Shown: positions 1 to 8,622 of the stretch, one piece after another
Position numbering within the stretch: the first letter of the stretch is position 1
Layout of the letters: the number at the start of each line of letters is the position of its first letter
Assembly: GCA_035550595.1 (NCBI GenBank)
Contig: DASZOV010000140.1
Location: 8,033-72,032, forward strand
Source of the DNA: CALFMR01 sp035550595
GTDB taxonomy: Bacteria > Acidobacteriota > Vicinamibacteria > Vicinamibacterales > SCN-69-37
DNA: 64,000 nt
Direction of reading: 5' to 3'
Position numbers and translations under genes: made by a program
The notes under the pieces: generated by a model
The model's database searches: none
Told to the model about the DNA's origin: nothing
Seen by the model: only the letters and a program-made list of their open reading frames with translations

Positions 1-88
1 GCATCGCGCCATGCCTTCCGTCGGCCGTCTCGGGAATTTGGACCTGTTCAGCGCACGAAACTGATCGGTGCGCGGCAAGTCGCTCCCT

Positions 89-1240
89 TCACTCAGGAAT
101 CGCGTGAGCTGGATACTCGAGCTGCATCGCGACGAAATCACTCGTCGACGCATCGTAACGCGCAGAGATCGCCGCCAACGTGTCGTCCAGCGCATGTGCT
201 GGCTGGCGCGTGCCGATGGCCGGAATTTGCGTGTCGGCCGGCCAATCGGCCGTGACGCGGTCCGGCACTATCCGCACGCCCGACCGGCTCTCCACCGGCT
301 CGCCCATGGGCGCGAACGTCAATGCGCGCGATCGGTACGTCCGCGACCACGCGTCGGCGACGAGCGCGAGCGAGACTTCGTCCAGCCCGGGCGTCAGCGC
401 GATCCCGAACTGCTCGCGATTCCAGATGGCCGCCGTGTTGCGAATGGCGGTCCAAGCAAACGTGCGGTTGAACGTGAACGCGCGGCTGTCGTGTCGCGCA
501 TCCCAGTCGGTCATGCCGATGTCGCGGCCGACCGCTTCAGCCGCGGCGCGACCGGCGATGGCTTCAATCAACGTCAAGGCCACCGGCATCGACGCCGAAA
601 TGCCGGTTGTCGTCGCGACCCGGCCGTCGACCACGATGCGACGATCCGCGACGTACTGCAGCGTCGGATGCTTCCGGCGTAACTCCTTCAAGTAGTACCA
701 ATGAGTCGTGCCGCGGCGGTCGTCCAGCAGCCCGGCGGCGGCCACGACCTTGGCACCCGCGCAGACGCCGACGATCATCGCGCCTTTGTCCGCCTGCGTC
801 TTCAACCACGCGAGCACGGCCGGATCGTCGTCGCGGCTCATGGCCGGGACGATGACGTAGTCCGCCCCATCCGGATACGCGGCGTCGAAGGCCGCGATCG
901 TCGATGCCGGTTCCACCCGCAGCGCCGGAAAGAGCTGCACGGGCCCGGGCTCGGTGGCGAGCAGCATCACGTCGACGACGCCGGAGCGGCGCAGGATGCC
1001 GTACGGCATCAAGTAGTCGGTCGCTTCAGTCGCGTCGTTGAGACCGACGACGGCGATCAGCGGACGCTGGCGTTTGGACGGCTTCAATGCGTCGAGGATC
1101 GCGGCAGCTTCTTCGGTTGGGACCGGCGGCGGTACAACATACGCCGGTTTGGGGGGCAGCGACAACATCCACGCGCCGGCCGCAACGGCGCAGAGGCCGA
1201 CGACGCCGACGCCGCTCCACAGCACGACGTGCGATCCCAT
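89..1240 (-). CDS. Membrane-anchored DJ-1/PfpI (class I glutamine amidotransferase-like) protein
   Basis: About 383 residues. A single hydrophobic segment near the N-terminus (roughly residues 5-28) is followed by a Pro-rich linker and then a DJ-1/PfpI fold with the nucleophile-elbow motif GVCAGA (Cys near residue 160) and a downstream GTTHW motif typical of this family. The C-terminal third (about 150 residues) is unassigned. I place the start at the ATG at 1240 because AGGAG lies 7-8 nt upstream; an in-frame start at 1276 has no such site. DJ-1/PfpI members are proteases, deglycases, chaperones or AraC-fused sensors, so the activity here is open; the anchor suggests it faces the periplasm. 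It follows the DUF948/YtxH genes after a repeat-filled gap. Confidence 0.85.
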   Translation of the reverse strand: MGSHVVLWSGVGVVGLCAVAAGAWMLSLPPKPAYVVPPPVPTEEAAAILDALKPSKRQRPLIAVVGLNDATEATDYLMPYGILRRSGVVDVMLLATEPGPVQLFPALRVEPASTIAAFDAAYPDGADYVIVPAMSRDDDPAVLAWLKTQADKGAMIVGVCAGAKVVAAAGLLDDRRGTTHWYYLKELRRKHPTLQYVADRRIVVDGRVATTTGISASMPVALTLIEAIAGRAAAEAVGRDIGMTDWDARHDSRAFTFNRTFAWTAIRNTAAIWNREQFGIALTPGLDEVSLALVADAWSRTYRSRALTFAPMGEPVESRSGVRIVPDRVTADWPADTQIPAIGTRQPAHALDDTLAAISARYDASTSDFVAMQLEYPAHAIPE

Positions 1241-1271
1241 GACGTGCTCCTGAATCAGCACGCCGGCCCGG

Positions 1272-1439
1272 ATCAACTACGAACGTCGAACGGCGAACTT
1301 CGAACAAATGGGGCGCCTTCGGCGCACTTTCAGTTTGGAAACACACTCTCAGCAGCGGGCCTTCAGAGCCGACAAGACGCGCCGCAGGCGCCTCCTCCGT
1401 TCGAACTTCGAAGTTCGAAGTTCACAGTTGACGCGCGCT
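1272..1439. repeat. Inverted pair of TTCGAA / GGCGCC repeat units
   Basis: The gap between the DUF948 gene and the DJ-1-like gene is filled by two head-to-head copies of one unit. Reading inward from each end there is a tract of GAACTTCGAA-type words, then a GC hairpin (GCGCCTTCGGCGC on the plus strand near 1310; AGGCGCCTGCGGCGC on the minus strand near 1390), then a TTTCAG/GAAA motif. Related units lie at 23898-23951, 49452-49586 and 53664-53739. Confidence 0.75.
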
Positions 1440-1865
1440 TTATCCGACGAACAGCGCGTCTTCCTCGTCACGCCGCGATCGAGAGGGCCGTCGATCCTGC
1501 CACTGGCGCAGTGCGCCGGCGATGGCGCGCACGGCCATCACGACGGCCGCGCCCTGACGGAGCGGACCGGCGAACGCGTTCTGCAGGATGCCGACGGCCT
1601 CGTCGACGCGTTCGGTCGTCGCCGACAGCAGCCGATCCACGCGTTCGACCTGCATCGTCGCCAGGCTCGTCGCGCGCGCAGCCTCGTCGGCAATCGCGTG
1701 CGCTTTCTCGAGCAGCGGCTTCACGTCGCGACGCACGCCGTCGATCGTCGCCGACATCTGCCGCATCAAGCGCAGTCCCATGACGATGAGCCCGACCTGG
1801 ATGGCCGCCATCACCACGAGGGCGATGGCCATCACGCCGAGCCAGACCGAGGCCCACTCCGTCAC
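1440..1865 (-). CDS. DUF948-like small membrane protein
   Basis: 141 residues. One N-terminal transmembrane helix (about residues 8-32) is followed by a long amphipathic helix rich in Ala, Glu and Arg, as in DUF948 proteins, then a basic and acidic tail. The start is GTG: its first bases overlap the TGA of the upstream YtxH-like gene as GTGA, so the two are almost certainly translationally coupled. Family members are uncharacterised; pairing with a YtxH protein is common in bacteria and points to an envelope or stress role (inference). Confidence 0.8.
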   Translation of the reverse strand: MTEWASVWLGVMAIALVVMAAIQVGLIVMGLRLMRQMSATIDGVRRDVKPLLEKAHAIADEAARATSLATMQVERVDRLLSATTERVDEAVGILQNAFAGPLRQGAAVVMAVRAIAGALRQWQDRRPSRSRRDEEDALFVG

Positions 1866-2131
1866 AGGGTCTCCTTCCGCACCTGTTCGAACGCCTCACG
1901 TCCACGATCGACCGCCGCGCTGACGTTGTCGCGCTGCCGCTCGAAGAACTCGCGGCTGTCGCGCGCGAGCGCGCTCGCGCGTTCGCGGCCTTCACGCGCG
2001 CGGTCCGCCAATCGGCGACGCGTCTCTTCCCCGGCAGCCGGGGCGCAGAGCAGCGCGACGACGGCGCCCGTCAGGGCACCGAGCGCAAAGGTGACGAGCA
2101 CCGTTCCTGCAGAGGTTCCGTTGTTGGCCAT
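1862..2131 (-). CDS. YtxH-domain protein
   Basis: 89 residues from the ATG at 2131, which has AGGAG about 6 nt upstream; an upstream in-frame ATG at 2152 is less likely. An N-terminal glycine/alanine-rich transmembrane helix ends in APAAGEETRRRL, the classic YtxH signature, followed by a charged helix with many Arg and Glu. YtxH proteins are general-stress membrane proteins of unknown mechanism. It begins about 30 bp after mlaD and overlaps the next gene by 4 bp. Confidence 0.85.
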   Translation of the reverse strand: MANNGTSAGTVLVTFALGALTGAVVALLCAPAAGEETRRRLADRAREGRERASALARDSREFFERQRDNVSAAVDRGREAFEQVRKETL

Positions 2132-2161
2132 GGCTGCTCCTGGCGCGATCACGCGGGGTGA

Positions 2162-3202
2162 TCAGAAAATGCTGACCGACACGCGCAAGTACTTCCGGGG
2201 ATCCTTGCGAATGGCCGCCAGCAGGTCGCGCAACTCGGTTGCCGCGCGATTCATGTTCTCATAAAGCTGCTGGTCGTGCAGCAGTTGACCGGCCGTGCCT
2301 TTGCCCGCGTCCAGGCCGGCGACGAGCTGGTCCACGCGGTCGATCATGCCGTTCAGCCGATCGTACAACTGCTGATCGGTGAGCAGCTTGCCCGCCGTCC
2401 CTTCGCCCTTGGCCAGCCGGTCGGTGATCTGGTCCATGTGCGACGTCGTCCCGGCAATCGACTTGGCCACGGCGTCGTCGTTGACGAGCTTGCCGAGCGC
2501 GCCTTCCCCGCGGTTGATGCGGTCGGTGACCTGCTGCAGGTTCTGGAGCGAGCTCTTGAGCGCGGCATACGCGGCCGGATCCTTGACGAGGCCGCCGACC
2601 GTCCCCTGCCCTTCGTTGACGGCCTTGGTGACCGCTGCCGCCGACGAAACGAACGCCTGCAGTTCCGTGTACAACGCATCGTCGGTCACGAGCTTGCCGA
2701 GCGTGCCGCGACCGCCGCGAATGTCGGCGATGAGCTGGTTCACCTGATCGAGGCTCGTCGAGGCGGTCGTCGTGAGGTCGCCGATCGAGCTGCCAGCCTC
2801 GCGCACTTTCAGGTACGCCCCGTTGGCCAGCGGCTGGCCGGTCGAGGCCGCGGTGATGTCGACGATTGGCTCGCCGAGCAGGCTCAACGCGCCGATCTCC
2901 GCCACGGCATCGGTCGTGAGCAGAGGCTTGACGTCGTTCGAGACATCGAGGCCGACCTCGATCTGCGGCCCGGCGAACTCGACGCTCTTGACCGATCCAA
3001 TTTCTTTTCCGTTGAGCCGCACGACGGCGCCCGGCTTGAGCCCTTGCACGCGGGTGAAGCGCGCCTTGAGCTCGTAGCGCTGCCACCAGAAGCCGGTGTC
3101 GCCGCCCACCGCAAAGACGAGGCCCACGAGCAGGATGACCGCGATGGCCGCCGTGATGCCGACCCGCAATTCCGCCCAGGCAATCGATCGTGTTCGTGGC
3201 AT
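2162..3202 (-). CDS. mlaD: MlaD-type MCE-domain lipid-transport protein
   Basis: 346 residues. One N-terminal transmembrane helix (about 14-33) anchors an MCE domain (about 40-125) containing GLKPGAVVRLNGKEIGSV. This is the periplasmic, substrate-binding part of the Mla phospholipid transporter, working with the MlaE permease and MlaF ATPase encoded just upstream. The C-terminal half is unusual: five tandem repeats of a GxGTxGxLxxD motif begin at residues 164, 198, 232, 266 and 300, an exact 34-residue period, and probably form a helical or coiled-coil extension across the periplasm. The chain ends in SVSIF. A 174-bp repeat-containing gap separates it from mlaF. Confidence 0.9.
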   Translation of the reverse strand: MPRTRSIAWAELRVGITAAIAVILLVGLVFAVGGDTGFWWQRYELKARFTRVQGLKPGAVVRLNGKEIGSVKSVEFAGPQIEVGLDVSNDVKPLLTTDAVAEIGALSLLGEPIVDITAASTGQPLANGAYLKVREAGSSIGDLTTTASTSLDQVNQLIADIRGGRGTLGKLVTDDALYTELQAFVSSAAAVTKAVNEGQGTVGGLVKDPAAYAALKSSLQNLQQVTDRINRGEGALGKLVNDDAVAKSIAGTTSHMDQITDRLAKGEGTAGKLLTDQQLYDRLNGMIDRVDQLVAGLDAGKGTAGQLLHDQQLYENMNRAATELRDLLAAIRKDPRKYLRVSVSIF

Positions 3203-3231
3203 AGCGTGTAATTTCCCCTGGCGCCCGTCGC

Positions 3232-3368
3232 GTCATCTTTTCTTGCTTGCTCGCGGGGCCCCACCCCCGCTCGCCCGCTCAGCTCCCTCGCTCGGCTCGG
3301 GGCTTCACGGACTTTCTATTGGCGCGCTTCGCCACCCTCGCTACGCTCGGGGGCTCGCGGTGTCATCG
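3232..3368. repeat. GGGGCCCCAC hairpin element, copy 1
   Basis: Lies just 3' of mlaF. It begins with GTCATCTTTT and ends with GCGGTGTCATC. The core hairpin at 3253-3270 has stem GCGGGG/CCCCGC and loop CCCCAC. A second half with CACCCTCGCTACGCTCGGGG words follows, as in the copies at 23768, 27384 and 41190. Confidence 0.7.
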
Positions 3369-3376
3369 TTCTCTAC

Positions 3377-4228
3377 TCAGCTCAAAAACGTCCTGAGATA
3401 TTCATCAGTCGACGCGCGCAGCTCGCTCGCTTGTCCCTCGAAAGCGATGCGTGCGTTGCGCAGCATCAGGAACTCGGTTTCGGCGGCCTTGGCCGGCGTG
3501 GCCTCGTGGAACGCGAATCCGTCGCTCTCACGCACGGCCTCGTGCGTGGCGATGTAGAACGCGTCGCGCAACTGGTGCGTGACGACGATCGAGCTGACCT
3601 CTTCCAGATCGCGCAGCTTCATGATCTCGTCGTCGATCGTGAGCGCCGTGATCGGATCCAGCCCCGTCGTCGGCTCGTCGTAGAGCAGGATCGCGGGTCG
3701 CGACGTGAGCGCGCGCGCAATCGCGACGCGGCGTCGCTGGCCGCCCGACAGTTCCGAGGGCATCCGCTCGGCGAACTCCGCGAGCCCGACGTACCCCAGC
3801 ACTTCCATCACGCGCGCGTCGACCTCCTCGAGCGGCAGCTTCGTCTCTTCGTACAACCGATACCCGACGTTCTCGCGCACGGTCAACGAGTCGAAGAGCG
3901 CGCCCTCCTGAAAGACCATGCCGAGGTTCGCGCGGATCGCCATCAGCTCGGATTCGTCGAGCGTGTCGATCCGCGTGCCGTTGATGAAGATGCGTCCCGA
4001 GTCCGGTTTCAACAGGCCGAGGATGAGCCGCAGGATCGTCGACTTGCCCGCGCCGCTCGCGCCGAGCACGATCTTCATCCGCCCGGCGCGCAGCTCGAAG
4101 CTGACGCGATCGAGAATCACGTTGTCGTCGAAGGCGAGCGACACTTCGTCGAACGCCACGACGACGGCGTCCTTGGCCTCCGGCGCGCGCGGCGCCGTCA
4201 GGACGGCCGCGGGATCCGGCGCCGCCAT
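3377..4228 (-). CDS. mlaF: MlaF-type ABC transporter ATPase
   Basis: 283 residues. Walker A GASGAGKST at 56-64, signature LSGGQ at 160-164, Walker B ILLYDEP at 180-186 and the following D-loop mark an active ABC ATPase. Its closest relatives are MlaF/Ttg2A, which drive phospholipid movement between the inner and outer membranes with MlaE. A 20-residue Ala/Pro-rich N-terminal extension precedes the domain. It follows mlaE by 45 bp. No separate mlaB (STAS) or mlaC gene is present here. Confidence 0.92.
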   Translation of the reverse strand: MAAPDPAAVLTAPRAPEAKDAVVVAFDEVSLAFDDNVILDRVSFELRAGRMKIVLGASGAGKSTILRLILGLLKPDSGRIFINGTRIDTLDESELMAIRANLGMVFQEGALFDSLTVRENVGYRLYEETKLPLEEVDARVMEVLGYVGLAEFAERMPSELSGGQRRRVAIARALTSRPAILLYDEPTTGLDPITALTIDDEIMKLRDLEEVSSIVVTHQLRDAFYIATHEAVRESDGFAFHEATPAKAAETEFLMLRNARIAFEGQASELRASTDEYLRTFLS

Positions 4229-4273
4229 CAGGCCCGTCCTCCCGAATACGCCATCCGCATTGTCCGCCGGCGA

Positions 4274-5044
4274 TCAGTACAACAGGGCAATCAACACCTT
4301 CGTCACGAGAAAGTCAGCCGCGAGCACCGCCACCGACGCGGTCACGACCGCGGCCGTCGTCGCGCGCCCGACGCCTTGCGTCCCACCTTTGGCGCGCAGA
4401 CCGACGTGGCAGCCAATCGACACGAGCATGAAGCCGAGGATGAACGGCTTGACGAGCCCCATCCACACGTCGTCGATGTACAACCCTTCGAAGACGTTGC
4501 TCCAATACACGCTGCCGGCCACCTGCAACTGCGTCGTCGAGATGATGAGGCCGCCGATGATGCCGACCGCGTCGCTGACAATCGTCAGCACCGGCACCAT
4601 GAGCGTGCCGGCGACGACGCGCGGCACGACGAGCTTGCGGACCGGGTCCGTGCCGAGCGCGCGCAACGCCGCGATCTGCTCGGTGACGACCATCGATCCG
4701 AGTTCCGCGGCAATGCCAGACCCCACGCGGCCCGTGACCATGAGCGCCGTGAGCACGGGCCCAAGCTCCTTCACCATCGACGCCCCGACGAGCCGGCCGA
4801 CGACCGACCGCGCGCCGAACTGGTCGAGCGTCATCCCCGATTGGAGTGCAAGCACCATGCCCGTGAACAGACCCGTCAGGACGACGACCGTGAGCGAGCC
4901 GATGCCGATGACGTCGAACTGCTCGACCATGTCTCGCGCATAAATCGGCCGCGTCACGAGCCCACGTGCCACCTGGCCGATGAGCCGGCAGTACTCCTGT
5001 ATCTCGAGGAGCGCGTGCTTCAGCGCGGCGCTGAGTCGAGCCAT
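4274..5044 (-). CDS. mlaE: MlaE-type ABC transporter permease
   Basis: 256 residues with about five to six hydrophobic segments. The central block KELGPVLTALMVTGRVGSG and the following AAELGSMVVTEQIAALRALG are the signature of the MlaE/YrbE family. It forms the inner-membrane channel of the phospholipid transporter with MlaF and MlaD encoded downstream. The start is 7 bp after the uvrB stop, so it is probably cotranscribed with uvrB. Confidence 0.93.
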   Translation of the reverse strand: MARLSAALKHALLEIQEYCRLIGQVARGLVTRPIYARDMVEQFDVIGIGSLTVVVLTGLFTGMVLALQSGMTLDQFGARSVVGRLVGASMVKELGPVLTALMVTGRVGSGIAAELGSMVVTEQIAALRALGTDPVRKLVVPRVVAGTLMVPVLTIVSDAVGIIGGLIISTTQLQVAGSVYWSNVFEGLYIDDVWMGLVKPFILGFMLVSIGCHVGLRAKGGTQGVGRATTAAVVTASVAVLAADFLVTKVLIALLY

Positions 5045-5050
5045 GACGAG

Positions 5051-7069
5051 TTACGCCGCCCCCACGTTGGGCTCGGGCCGATCGGGGCTGCGCAGCCGGC
5101 GCAGCCGATCGCGCACGGCCGCCGCTCGCTCGAACTCGAGGTTGGCCGCCGCCTCGCGCATTTCGGTCTCGAGTCGGGCAATCGCCGCGGCCAACTCGCC
5201 CTCAGTCCGATACTGTTCGCGCTCGTCGGGCACGGTTGCCACGGTCACGTAGTCGCGCTCGTACACGCTCTTCAGCACGTCGTCGATGTTCTTGACGATC
5301 GACGCCGGCGTGATGTGATGGACGCGGTTGTATTCCTCCTGCGCCGCGCGCCGGCGATTCGTCTCGGCGATCGCGCTGCGCATCGAATCCGTCATCGCAT
5401 CGGCGTACAGAATCGCGCGGCCATTGACGTTGCGCGCGGCACGACCGACCGTCTGGATGAGCGACCCGGCCGACCGCAGGAATCCTTCTTTGTCGGCATC
5501 GAGAATCGCGACGAGCGACACTTCCGGCAAGTCCAGGCCCTCGCGCAGCAGGTTGATGCCGATGAGCACGTCGAACGTGCCGAGCCGCAAGTCGCGCAGG
5601 ATCTGCACGCGCTCGAGCGTGTCGATGTCCGAGTGCAGATAGCGCACGCGTACACCGAGCTCCTGGTAGTACTGCGCCAGGTCCTCGGCCATGCGCTTGG
5701 TCAACGTCGTCACGAGCACGCGTTCGCCGCGCGCGGCAACGGTGCGGATCTCGCCGAGCAGGTCGTCGACCTGTCCGCGGACGGGCCGGATGTCGAGCGG
5801 CGGATCGACCAGCCCGGTCGGCCGGATGATCTGTTCGACGATGACACCGCCGGCCTGTTTGAGCTCGTAGGCGCCGGGAGTCGCGCTCACATAGACGAGC
5901 TGGCCGACGCGCCCTTCCCACTCGGCGAAGCTCAATGGCCGGTTGTCGAGCGCCGACGGCAGGCGGAACCCGTACTCGACGAGCACTTCCTTCCGCGACC
6001 GATCCCCGTGGTACATGCCACGCACCTGCGGCACGGTCTGATGGCTCTCGTCGACGATGATGACGGCGTCCTCGGGCAGGTAGTCGAGGAGCGTCGGCGG
6101 CGGCTCGCCCGGCGCGCGACCCGACAGATGCCGTGAGTAGTTCTCGATGCCGTGGCAGTAGCCGATCTCTTTCATCATCTCGAGATCGAACATCGTTCGC
6201 TGGTGCAGGCGCTGCGCCTCGAGCACGCGGCCCGCGCCCTCGAGGTCGGCCACGCGGCCGGCGAGCTCCGCCTTGATCGACTCGACCGCCTGGTTCGTGC
6301 GCGCGCGCGGCAGCACGAAGTGCGACTTGGGATAGACCGAAATCTGCTGATGCCGCCGGACCTCGCGGCCGGTGATCGGATCGAACGACAGCAACTCGTC
6401 GATCTCGTCGCCGAAGAACCCGATGCGCAGCGCCACGTCGTCGTACGACGGATAGACCTCGACGATGTCGCCGCGGACGCGGAAGGTGCCGCGGGCGAGC
6501 TCGTGGTCGTTGCGCTCGTACTGGATCTCGACGAGCTTGCGGAGCACCTGGTCGCGCTCGATGCGCGCGCCGCGCTCAAGGGCGAGGATGAGGCCGTAGT
6601 AGGCCTCCGGCGAACCGAGGCCGTAGATGCACGACACGCTCGCGACGATCACGACGTCGCGGCGCTCGAAGAGCGAGCGGGTCGCCGACAAGCGCAGCCG
6701 GTCGATCTCGTCGTTGATGATCGCTTCCTTCTCGATGTACGAGTCGGTCGCCGGCATGTAGGCTTCCGGCTGGTAGTAGTCGTAGTAGCTGACGAAGAAC
6801 TCGACCGCGTTGTGCGGGAAGAAGCGGCGGAACTCCTGGTAGAGCTGCGCGGCCAGGGTCTTGTTGTGGACCATGACCAGTGCCGGCCGGTTCACGCGCG
6901 CGAGCACCTGCGCCATCGTGAACGTCTTGCCCGACCCGGTGACGCCCAGGAGCACCTGCGCCTTGTCGCCGCGATCGAGGCCCTCGACGAGCTGATCGAT
7001 GGCGCGCGGCTGGTCGCCCTTGAGTTCGAAGTCGGTCTCGAGCGTGAAGCGATCGGGTCGAAACGGCAC
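5051..7069 (-). CDS. uvrB: Excinuclease ABC subunit B
   Basis: 672 residues, normal for UvrB, the damage-verifying helicase-like subunit of nucleotide excision repair. Visible are Walker A GVTGSGKT (42-49), the aromatic beta-hairpin YYDYYQPEAYMP that clamps the DNA, the DESHQT Walker B box, the GLDLPEV helicase motif region, and a C-terminal UVR (UvrC-binding) helix pair near residues 625-660. The start is GTG at 7069. uvrA and uvrC are not in the window. It leads the mla operon, an unusual but compact arrangement. Confidence 0.97.
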   Translation of the reverse strand: MPFRPDRFTLETDFELKGDQPRAIDQLVEGLDRGDKAQVLLGVTGSGKTFTMAQVLARVNRPALVMVHNKTLAAQLYQEFRRFFPHNAVEFFVSYYDYYQPEAYMPATDSYIEKEAIINDEIDRLRLSATRSLFERRDVVIVASVSCIYGLGSPEAYYGLILALERGARIERDQVLRKLVEIQYERNDHELARGTFRVRGDIVEVYPSYDDVALRIGFFGDEIDELLSFDPITGREVRRHQQISVYPKSHFVLPRARTNQAVESIKAELAGRVADLEGAGRVLEAQRLHQRTMFDLEMMKEIGYCHGIENYSRHLSGRAPGEPPPTLLDYLPEDAVIIVDESHQTVPQVRGMYHGDRSRKEVLVEYGFRLPSALDNRPLSFAEWEGRVGQLVYVSATPGAYELKQAGGVIVEQIIRPTGLVDPPLDIRPVRGQVDDLLGEIRTVAARGERVLVTTLTKRMAEDLAQYYQELGVRVRYLHSDIDTLERVQILRDLRLGTFDVLIGINLLREGLDLPEVSLVAILDADKEGFLRSAGSLIQTVGRAARNVNGRAILYADAMTDSMRSAIAETNRRRAAQEEYNRVHHITPASIVKNIDDVLKSVYERDYVTVATVPDEREQYRTEGELAAAIARLETEMREAAANLEFERAAAVRDRLRRLRSPDRPEPNVGAA

Positions 7070-7140
7070 TCACCCTGATGCTACTACGAGGGTGCGGGCG
7101 CGCCCGCCGGCGCGGGGCGGCCGGACGCCGCGTCTTCCCG

Positions 7141-7154
7141 TATAATCAGAGATC
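7141..7154 (+). promoter_or_regulatory. -10 box positioned for a leaderless transcript
   Basis: A perfect TATAAT (7141-7146) ends 8 nt before the GTG start at 7155. Transcription should begin at about 7152-7155, leaving no room for a ribosome binding site. No TTGACA-like -35 is seen at 17 bp spacing. Confidence 0.6.
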
Positions 7155-8618
7155 GTGCGTGCGCTGGCCGTCTGTCAGGACGAGCTGGTCATCCGAACGC
7201 TCCATCGGGTGCTCGCCGGGACTTTCGACGTCGACTTCCTCGTCGAGAGCCGCCCGCTGGCCCGCCGGCTGGTCGACGACGGAGTGCCAGCCACCGCCGC
7301 GGATCCGCGGCGGGTCGATTCCTACCTCCGCGCGGATCTCACGCCCAACACGTGTGTGATCGTCGAGGACAACGGCCGCCGTGGCCTGAAGAAGGTCCTC
7401 GGCGCCATCCGCGACGCCGGCGGCAGCCTGCTCTACCTCCTGCACGTCGGCGACCCGCCCGCACGCAAGGTCCAGGAAGAGCTTCGCGCCGTCGTCCCCG
7501 AGATCACGCACCTCGACCTGGCGGAGCTGCTGTCGCCGACGCTCACGACCGAGCTCGGCCGGTCGCTCACCCGCGCGCGCGTCCAGCAGTACCAGCGCTA
7601 CTTCGCCGACGCGGATCGCGTGTTGATCCTGCTGCACAACGAGCCGGATCCCGACGCGCTCGCCGCGGGCCTCGCGCTCCGCAACGTGCTCCGGCGGACG
7701 CGCACGACGGCCATCATCGGCGCGCTGCAGGGCGTCACGCGACCCGAGAACCTGCGGATGGCCGACCTGCTCGACATCCAGATCGAGACGCTCACGCCCG
7801 CCGACTTCGCGGGCTTCGATCGCATCGCGACCGTCGACGTCCAGCCGCACTACTTCAGCGGCCTGCTGCCGCGCGTGGACCTCGTCGTCGATCACCATCC
7901 GGAGCAGCCGGGCTACACGGCCGTCTTCAAGGACATCCGCGCCGACTACGGGTCGACCTGCACGATCCTCACCGAGCACCTGCGCGCGATCGACATCAAC
8001 ATCTCGGAACGCACGGCGACCGCGATGCTCTACGCGATCAAGTCGGACACGCTGTTCTTCGCGCGCCAGACCAACCGCGTGGACCTCGACGCGTTCTCGT
8101 ATCTCTATCCGCTCGCCGATCCGGCACTCATCCGCAAGATGGAAGGATCGGAGATCACGCTCGAGCGGCTCGAGCACGTGACGCGCGCGCTCGCCACGAG
8201 CCGGCTGCGCAACCGCGTGTTGTCGGCGTTCCTCGGCGAGACGTCGCGTGAGGACTTCATCCCCTACACGGCCGACTTCCTGCTGCAGGTCGAGAACGTC
8301 AAGTGGACGATGGTCTCGGGCATCGTCGGCGGCCAGTTCATCCTGAGCGTGCGTAACCTCGGTTATTCGCGCAACGCGGGCGAGTTCGTGAAGGTGAACT
8401 TCGGCGACATCGGCAGCGCCGGCGGCCATCGCGCGATGGCCAAGGCGGTCGTGCCCATCGATCGCTTCCGCGGCAAGTTCGGCGACCTGTCGGGCGTCGG
8501 CATCGCGGCCCGCATCGGCGAGCTGGCCGAGCAGTTCCTCAGCGACGGTCCCGATCGCGACAAAGACAAGGACAAGGACAAAGATCGCGACGGGAAAGAG
8601 AAAGCCGTTCGCTCCTGA
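7155..8618 (+). CDS. DHH/DHHA1-family phosphoesterase (nanoRNase / pAp phosphatase-like)
   Basis: 487 residues. The DHH core spans about 150-330 with motif HNEPDPDAL (161-169) and the eponymous VVDHHPE (Asp246-His247-His248). The DHHA1 substrate-binding part follows with the glycine motif SAGGHRAMA near residue 433. This places it with NrnA-like enzymes that degrade short oligoribonucleotides, cyclic dinucleotides or pAp. The first 120 residues form an extra alpha/beta domain that resembles a TrkA-N/Rossmann fold, so it may be sensor-regulated. The last 20 residues are a DKDKDKDK-type charged tail. It is divergent from uvrB. Confidence 0.88.
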   Translation: MRALAVCQDELVIRTLHRVLAGTFDVDFLVESRPLARRLVDDGVPATAADPRRVDSYLRADLTPNTCVIVEDNGRRGLKKVLGAIRDAGGSLLYLLHVGDPPARKVQEELRAVVPEITHLDLAELLSPTLTTELGRSLTRARVQQYQRYFADADRVLILLHNEPDPDALAAGLALRNVLRRTRTTAIIGALQGVTRPENLRMADLLDIQIETLTPADFAGFDRIATVDVQPHYFSGLLPRVDLVVDHHPEQPGYTAVFKDIRADYGSTCTILTEHLRAIDINISERTATAMLYAIKSDTLFFARQTNRVDLDAFSYLYPLADPALIRKMEGSEITLERLEHVTRALATSRLRNRVLSAFLGETSREDFIPYTADFLLQVENVKWTMVSGIVGGQFILSVRNLGYSRNAGEFVKVNFGDIGSAGGHRAMAKAVVPIDRFRGKFGDLSGVGIAARIGELAEQFLSDGPDRDKDKDKDKDRDGKEKAVRS

Positions 8619-8622
8619 CGCG

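Noticed and set aside
1241..1276. Longer N-terminus for the DJ-1-like protein starting at 1276
   Set aside because: No ribosome binding site there, whereas AGGAG sits properly before the ATG at 1240 and the hydrophobic anchor follows directly.
3431..6136. A 901-codon open frame on the plus strand opposite mlaF, mlaE and uvrB
   Set aside because: Crosses three well-supported genes on the other strand and has no domain signature.
8560..8600. GACAAGGACAAG microsatellite as a possible phase-variation tract
   Set aside because: The unit is 6 nt and in frame, so slippage would only change the length of the DK tail, not switch the gene off.
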